Shown one piece after another: positions 5,877-9,351 of a stretch of 9,351 nucleotides of DNA. Source of the DNA: JAJTFW01 sp964584995 (GTDB lineage Bacteria > Bacteroidota > Bacteroidia > AKYH767-A > OLB10); assembly GCA_964584995.1 (NCBI GenBank), contig CAZPCA010000103.1, positions 1-9,351 of the forward strand. The letters run 5' to 3'. The notes under the pieces were generated by a model. It did no database searches and had not been told where the DNA came from. It saw only the letters and a program-made list of their open reading frames with translations. The position numbers were made by a program, and so were the translations under genes. Every line of letters begins with the position of its first letter. Within the stretch, counting starts at the first letter, position 1.

Positions 5877-7037
5877 ATGCCACAATACCATTCTCTCGGA
5901 AAATTACCTGCCAAACGTCATACCCAATTCCGCAAGCCCGACGGAAGTCTGTACGCTGAAGAACTGGTGTCCACCCATGGCTTTTCAAACGTCTATTCCC
6001 TCATTTACCATACATATGCGCCAACCTTGGTGAAATCGGTCGGTGAGCCTTACTCCCGGGAACCGAAAATCGTTCATCAACGTTTTCTGAAACATCAAAG
6101 TTTTGAAGGATTCCATATCCGGCCGGAAGATGATTATATAGACTCCAAAAAGGCGGTATTGGTCAACAATGATCTGCACATCGCCCTGGCCGCCCCCCGT
6201 AAATCCATCACGGATTATTTCCTCAAAAATGCGGATGCGGATGAAATGATATTTGTACACGAAGGCAGTGGCATCCTGAAAACCATTTACGGTAGCATCC
6301 CTTTCAGCTATGGCGACTACCTGATCATTCCCAGGGGAACCATTTTCCAATTGCACTTCGAAAGTGAACAAAATCGCCTGTTGATTGTAGAATCCTTTTC
6401 TCCTATCGAAACTCCCCGGCGTTACCGCAATGAATACGGTCAACTGGAAGAACATGCGCCTTTTTGTGAGCGGGATATCCGCAAGCCTCAAAACCTGGAG
6501 ACGCACGATGAACAGGGCGAGTTCAAGGTGATGATCAAAAAGCAGGGAATCGTCTATCCTTACATGTATGCGACGCACCCCTTCGATGCCATCGGCTGGG
6601 ACGGCAACCACTATCCCTGGGCGTTCAGCATTCACGATTTTGAGCCTATCACCGGAAGGGTTCACCAACCACCTCCAGTCCACCAAACATTTGAAGCTCA
6701 CAATTTTGTGATCTGTTCTTTTGTCCCACGCCTGTACGACTATCACCCTCAGGCCATTCCGGCACCTTACAACCACAGCAATGTAGATTCGGACGAAGTG
6801 CTGTACTATGTAGATGGTGATTTCATGAGCCGAAAGCATGTCACAAAGGGGATGATCACCTTGCATCCTGCAGGCATACCGCACGGACCACACCCTGGAA
6901 CTGTCGAAAAGAGTATCGGCCAAAAGGAAACCCGGGAACTAGCCGTCATGATCGACACCTTCAAGCCTTTATGGCTTACAGAAGACGGACTGAGCATCAT
7001 GAGTGACGACTACTATAAGTCGTGGGTAGAAGACTGA
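5877..7037 (+). CDS. hmgA: Homogentisate 1,2-dioxygenase
   Basis: The product is an Fe(II)-dependent ring-cleaving dioxygenase that converts homogentisate plus O2 to maleylacetoacetate. The 386 residues form a cupin-type fold, shorter than the roughly 445-residue human enzyme. The three iron ligands of the family can be placed: His300 in PYNHSN, Glu307 in SDEVLYYVDGDF, and His336 in AGIPHGPHPG. The central RVHQPPPVHQTFE stretch (261-273) and FVICSFVPR (277-285) fit the catalytic domain. The N-terminal half (GSGILKTIYGSIPFSYGDYL, 130-149) is the non-catalytic cupin half. The ATG at 5877 gives a conventional start. An ATG 71 nt upstream is in another frame. It is divergent from the fumarylacetoacetase gene, so the two pathway enzymes share a regulatory region. 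Maleylacetoacetate isomerase and 4-hydroxyphenylpyruvate dioxygenase are not in the window. Confidence 0.93.
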   Translation: MPQYHSLGKLPAKRHTQFRKPDGSLYAEELVSTHGFSNVYSLIYHTYAPTLVKSVGEPYSREPKIVHQRFLKHQSFEGFHIRPEDDYIDSKKAVLVNNDLHIALAAPRKSITDYFLKNADADEMIFVHEGSGILKTIYGSIPFSYGDYLIIPRGTIFQLHFESEQNRLLIVESFSPIETPRRYRNEYGQLEEHAPFCERDIRKPQNLETHDEQGEFKVMIKKQGIVYPYMYATHPFDAIGWDGNHYPWAFSIHDFEPITGRVHQPPPVHQTFEAHNFVICSFVPRLYDYHPQAIPAPYNHSNVDSDEVLYYVDGDFMSRKHVTKGMITLHPAGIPHGPHPGTVEKSIGQKETRELAVMIDTFKPLWLTEDGLSIMSDDYYKSWVED

Positions 7038-7058
7038 TTTTCAGTAATTAATTTTTTT
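7033..7058 (+). terminator. Weak candidate terminator overlapping the hmgA stop
   Basis: ACTGA (7033-7037, including the TGA stop) pairs with TCAGT (7041-7045) across TTT, and a run of seven T's starts at 7052. The stem is only five pairs and the T-run is separated by six bases, so activity is doubtful. Confidence 0.25.
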
Positions 7059-7069
7059 ATTTACTCAGC

Positions 7070-7100
7070 CGGATGTAGTACAACCTATTGACTGCATCCG
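7070..7100. repeat. 9-bp inverted repeat downstream of hmgA
   Basis: CGGATGTAG (7070-7078) pairs with CTGCATCCG (7092-7100), with one T-G pair, around a 13-base loop. A T-rich stretch comes only 14 nt later, so a terminator role is possible but not evident. An operator is the other option. Confidence 0.4.
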
Positions 7101-7151
7101 TCTAAGCATTCTCCTTTTTCTGACCTTTTCGCGGCCACAGACCGAGCATTG

Positions 7152-7163
7152 AACAGCGCTGTT
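7152..7163. promoter_or_regulatory. Perfect 12-bp palindrome, possible operator upstream of the modular secreted protein gene
   Basis: AACAGCGCTGTT is an exact palindrome. Its core CAGCGC recurs at 7183-7188, 29 bp further on, close to three helical turns. Both lie upstream of the -7 match at 7217 and 110-121 nt upstream of the ATG, where a dimeric regulator could bind. There is no direct evidence for binding. Confidence 0.3.
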
Positions 7164-7216
7164 AAAAAGTAAGAAAAAAAATCAGCGCAGAGTGAATAAT
7201 AATATGCTGAAATACC

Positions 7217-7224
7217 TATTTTTG
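7217..7224 (+). promoter_or_regulatory. -7 element of the modular secreted protein gene
   Basis: TATTTTTG fits TAnnTTTG. The implied start near 7231 gives a leader of about 42 nt before the ATG at 7273. No clear TTTG sits at the -33 distance. The local sequence is A/T-rich, which raises the chance of an accidental match. Confidence 0.4.
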
Positions 7225-7272
7225 AGAGCTATACCTAAAATCAAACACGCGTTAAATAAAACCAAATACCCT

Positions 7273-9351
7273 ATGAAAAGATTAGTACTTTCTTTTTTTG
7301 CGCTCTTCCTAAGTGCGGTTGCTTATCCACAAGCCACTCAGGTATGGTGCGAAAATTTCGACGGAGGCACAGTGAATGCCACTTCGTCCGGCGTTCCTGG
7401 CTGGAGCATTGACAACAATTATTTTGTCAGTTCGGCCAACAGTTACAGAGGACAGTACCAGGCCGGAGGCGGTCAGGTGTTTCTGACCTCCCCTGTGTTC
7501 AGCACAGTAGGATTGAATTTCGTATTGCTCGATTTCAAGCAAATCTGCAAAATCGAGTTCACGGACAAAGCCCAAATCGAGTATTCGATCAATGGTGGCA
7601 CCACATGGACCACCATTACAGCCGCCAACTACACCAGCATTACGCCGGGCGTATTCGGGGCCAACGGCAACGCATTCACGGAAGGATCTTACCTCGATTG
7701 GGCACCCGGCACACCTACCGCTCCCACGAATGCATGGTGGAAACCTGAATCCTTCGACATTTCCAATCTTGTGGCCAACCAAGCGAACGTCCGCATCCGC
7801 TTTGTTTTAACGGATGTTGTGAACGGCTTGAATGGTCGCTATGGATGGTTGCTGGATGATGTCTGCGTAACAGCGGCGCCCTGCGAATTGGTGGATCCAA
7901 CTGTCACCGCACCCGCACCGGGTAATCCCCTATGGCAAGGCACTGTGTATAACCTCGGTCCTTTCGATGTTTTTGCCATCATAAATGACCAGAGCGGTAT
8001 CGCGGACCCGGTTTTTGGTCCGGGCTTCGCAACCCTGAACTACACTGTCAACGGGGTATTGAACCAAACTTTGATGATCAACCTTTTCGATTCGACCTAT
8101 GCCGGTCAGATTCCGGCGGCAAATCCAGGAGACACGATTTGCTGGTGGATCGAGGCGACGGACAATTCCGGCTGTAACAATACTGTTCGTTATCCTGCCA
8201 TCGGGGAAATATGCTTCTACCCCGAAGACGGAATCAGCTTCCCTTACTGCGACAATTTTGACATCAATACTCAACTATGGACTGCGGACCCCACCGGCCA
8301 AGGAACATTGTGGAACATCGGGCCTCCGACCGGTCCAACACTGACTTCAGCCAATTCCGCTCCCAATGTATGGGGTGTTGGTGATATCGGCGGTGTAGGC
8401 AGCTACTCTCCCAACGCTAATTCGGCTTTATTATCTCCTGTATTCGACTTCTCGACCACCACTACCGCCAACCTCAGTTTCTTCCAGAACCGTGAAGTAG
8501 AAGGCTCCTGGGACGGTGTTCGTCTGGAATACACCACCAACGGTGGTGCAAACTGGAACGTCATCGGAGTGCAGAATGACCCGAACGGAACGAACTGGTA
8601 TACCAATGCTTCGTTGATTTCCAGTGGCCTTCCCGGCTGGGACGGACCACAGACCGGACCTTCAGGCTGGATTGAGTCCCGCTATAAATTGGGCACTATC
8701 AATGGCCTTAGCGGTTCTACTTCCGTACAATTCCGTTTCGTATTCACTTCTGATGCATCAGTGCAGGATGCCGGTTTCCACATCGACGATTTCTGTATCA
8801 CTGTTCCCTGCAACAACGATCTCTCTGTAGTCTCCATCGACAACCCCATTCCCGGCAGCGGTCAGCCCGCAGGAGGCACAACGCCTTTGTCGGTTACCCT
8901 TGAAAACCTCGGACAGGCGGCCCAAAGCGGATTCAACGTGAACTGGTCGCTGAATGGCACTCCTCAGGGAGCCTTGCCGTTCCCCGGTTCCATTGCTCCC
9001 GGAGCAACGGCTAACTTCACCATTCCTGCTACTCCTGTATTGCCCAATTCCTACACTATCTGTGTTTGGACAGAGCTCACAGGGGACTGCAATACTTTCA
9101 ATGATACCGTTTGCGGTAGCTTCATCGGTATTCCCACAATTCTGCCCTCGCCCTCCTATTGCGACGATTTCGAATCGGGCAATGTGGGTTGGTCCAATCA
9201 GGTAACTGCTGGAGCTAATGCAGGTACCATCTGGGAACTTGGGCAACCGGCATTCGGCGCCACTAGCACTACCCACTCTGGTGTGAATGCATGGGACGTC
9301 AACCTGAATTCGGCCTACACCAATCAGGCAAGCTGTGAACTGTATTCACCG
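7273..9351 (+). CDS. Large modular secreted/surface protein with repeated MAM-like beta-sandwich modules (C-terminus outside window)
   Basis: The frame is open from the ATG for 693 codons to the window edge. Residues 1 to about 21 (MKRLVLSFFALFLSAVAYPQA) form a signal peptide. A first beta-sandwich module spans about 24-201, from CENFDGG to WLLDDVCV. An Ig/Fn3-like domain (about 204-315) has the YTVNG...YAGQIPAANPGDTICWW(I)EATD pattern often seen beside such modules. A second sandwich module (325-513) runs from YCDNFD to HIDDFCI. A CARDB-like adhesion domain (about 514-613, NDLSVVSIDNP...PLSVTLENLGQ) follows, and a third sandwich module starts at Tyr629 (YCDDFESGNVGW) and is cut by the edge. 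The sandwich modules resemble those accompanying secreted peptidases and adhesins in T9SS-bearing Bacteroidota. A C-terminal sorting domain would be expected, but cannot be seen. No enzymatic motif is present so far, so substrate and role are unknown. Confidence 0.85.
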   Translation, partial: MKRLVLSFFALFLSAVAYPQATQVWCENFDGGTVNATSSGVPGWSIDNNYFVSSANSYRGQYQAGGGQVFLTSPVFSTVGLNFVLLDFKQICKIEFTDKAQIEYSINGGTTWTTITAANYTSITPGVFGANGNAFTEGSYLDWAPGTPTAPTNAWWKPESFDISNLVANQANVRIRFVLTDVVNGLNGRYGWLLDDVCVTAAPCELVDPTVTAPAPGNPLWQGTVYNLGPFDVFAIINDQSGIADPVFGPGFATLNYTVNGVLNQTLMINLFDSTYAGQIPAANPGDTICWWIEATDNSGCNNTVRYPAIGEICFYPEDGISFPYCDNFDINTQLWTADPTGQGTLWNIGPPTGPTLTSANSAPNVWGVGDIGGVGSYSPNANSALLSPVFDFSTTTTANLSFFQNREVEGSWDGVRLEYTTNGGANWNVIGVQNDPNGTNWYTNASLISSGLPGWDGPQTGPSGWIESRYKLGTINGLSGSTSVQFRFVFTSDASVQDAGFHIDDFCITVPCNNDLSVVSIDNPIPGSGQPAGGTTPLSVTLENLGQAAQSGFNVNWSLNGTPQGALPFPGSIAPGATANFTIPATPVLPNSYTICVWTELTGDCNTFNDTVCGSFIGIPTILPSPSYCDDFESGNVGWSNQVTAGANAGTIWELGQPAFGATSTTHSGVNAWDVNLNSAYTNQASCELYSP

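Noticed and set aside
5985..6923. 312-codon open frame on the minus strand inside hmgA
   Set aside because: It is wholly antisense to a well-supported dioxygenase gene. The translation shows no family motifs and has the composition expected of a shadow frame.
7309..7782. Minus-strand open frame opposite the secreted protein, and a similar one at 8758-9276
   Set aside because: The plus-strand frame is continuous, has a signal peptide and repeated modules, and explains both stretches.

Overview
The window looks like chromosomal DNA of a member of the Bacteroidota. Three things point there. The phosphoglucosamine mutase has an N-terminus (SISGIRGTIGG) of the kind I associate with this phylum. 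Two secreted proteins belong to types common in gliding or T9SS-bearing Bacteroidota: a choice-of-anchor B/LVIVD-type protein and a long multi-module beta-sandwich protein. Several genes are preceded by TAnnTTTG, the -7 element of the Bacteroidota primary sigma factor, and lack a clear Shine-Dalgarno sequence. I cannot name the genus from the sequence alone.

Layout. Positions 1-4190 hold four minus-strand genes, read right to left. They are ribBA (riboflavin synthesis), glmM (amino-sugar precursor for cell wall), a cysteine desulfurase 16 nt downstream of glmM, and the start of a secreted choice-of-anchor B protein cut by the left edge. Positions 4191-4740 hold no gene. They contain a cluster of hairpins that share an almost invariant six-base loop (C/G)CGTAA on unrelated stem sequences, plus a terminator. 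Positions 4741-7037 hold a divergent pair for the last part of aromatic amino acid breakdown: fumarylacetoacetase on minus and homogentisate 1,2-dioxygenase on plus, sharing a 101-bp promoter region. Positions 7038-7272 are intergenic, with a hairpin, a perfect 12-bp palindrome and a promoter match. From 7273 an open reading frame runs off the right edge (693 codons without a stop). It encodes a signal-peptide-bearing modular surface or secreted protein.

How the genes relate. Homogentisate dioxygenase opens the ring of homogentisate to maleylacetoacetate, and fumarylacetoacetase cleaves the isomerised product to fumarate and acetoacetate. The isomerase and 4-hydroxyphenylpyruvate dioxygenase are not in this window. 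The left block is housekeeping metabolism with no obvious single pathway.

The part least explained by known features is the hairpin cluster at about 4448-4648. Two of its hairpins lie inside a longer, directly repeated element with a second, conserved outer stem. Stem bases differ between copies while pairing is kept, so the folded form, rather than the sequence, appears to be what is maintained.
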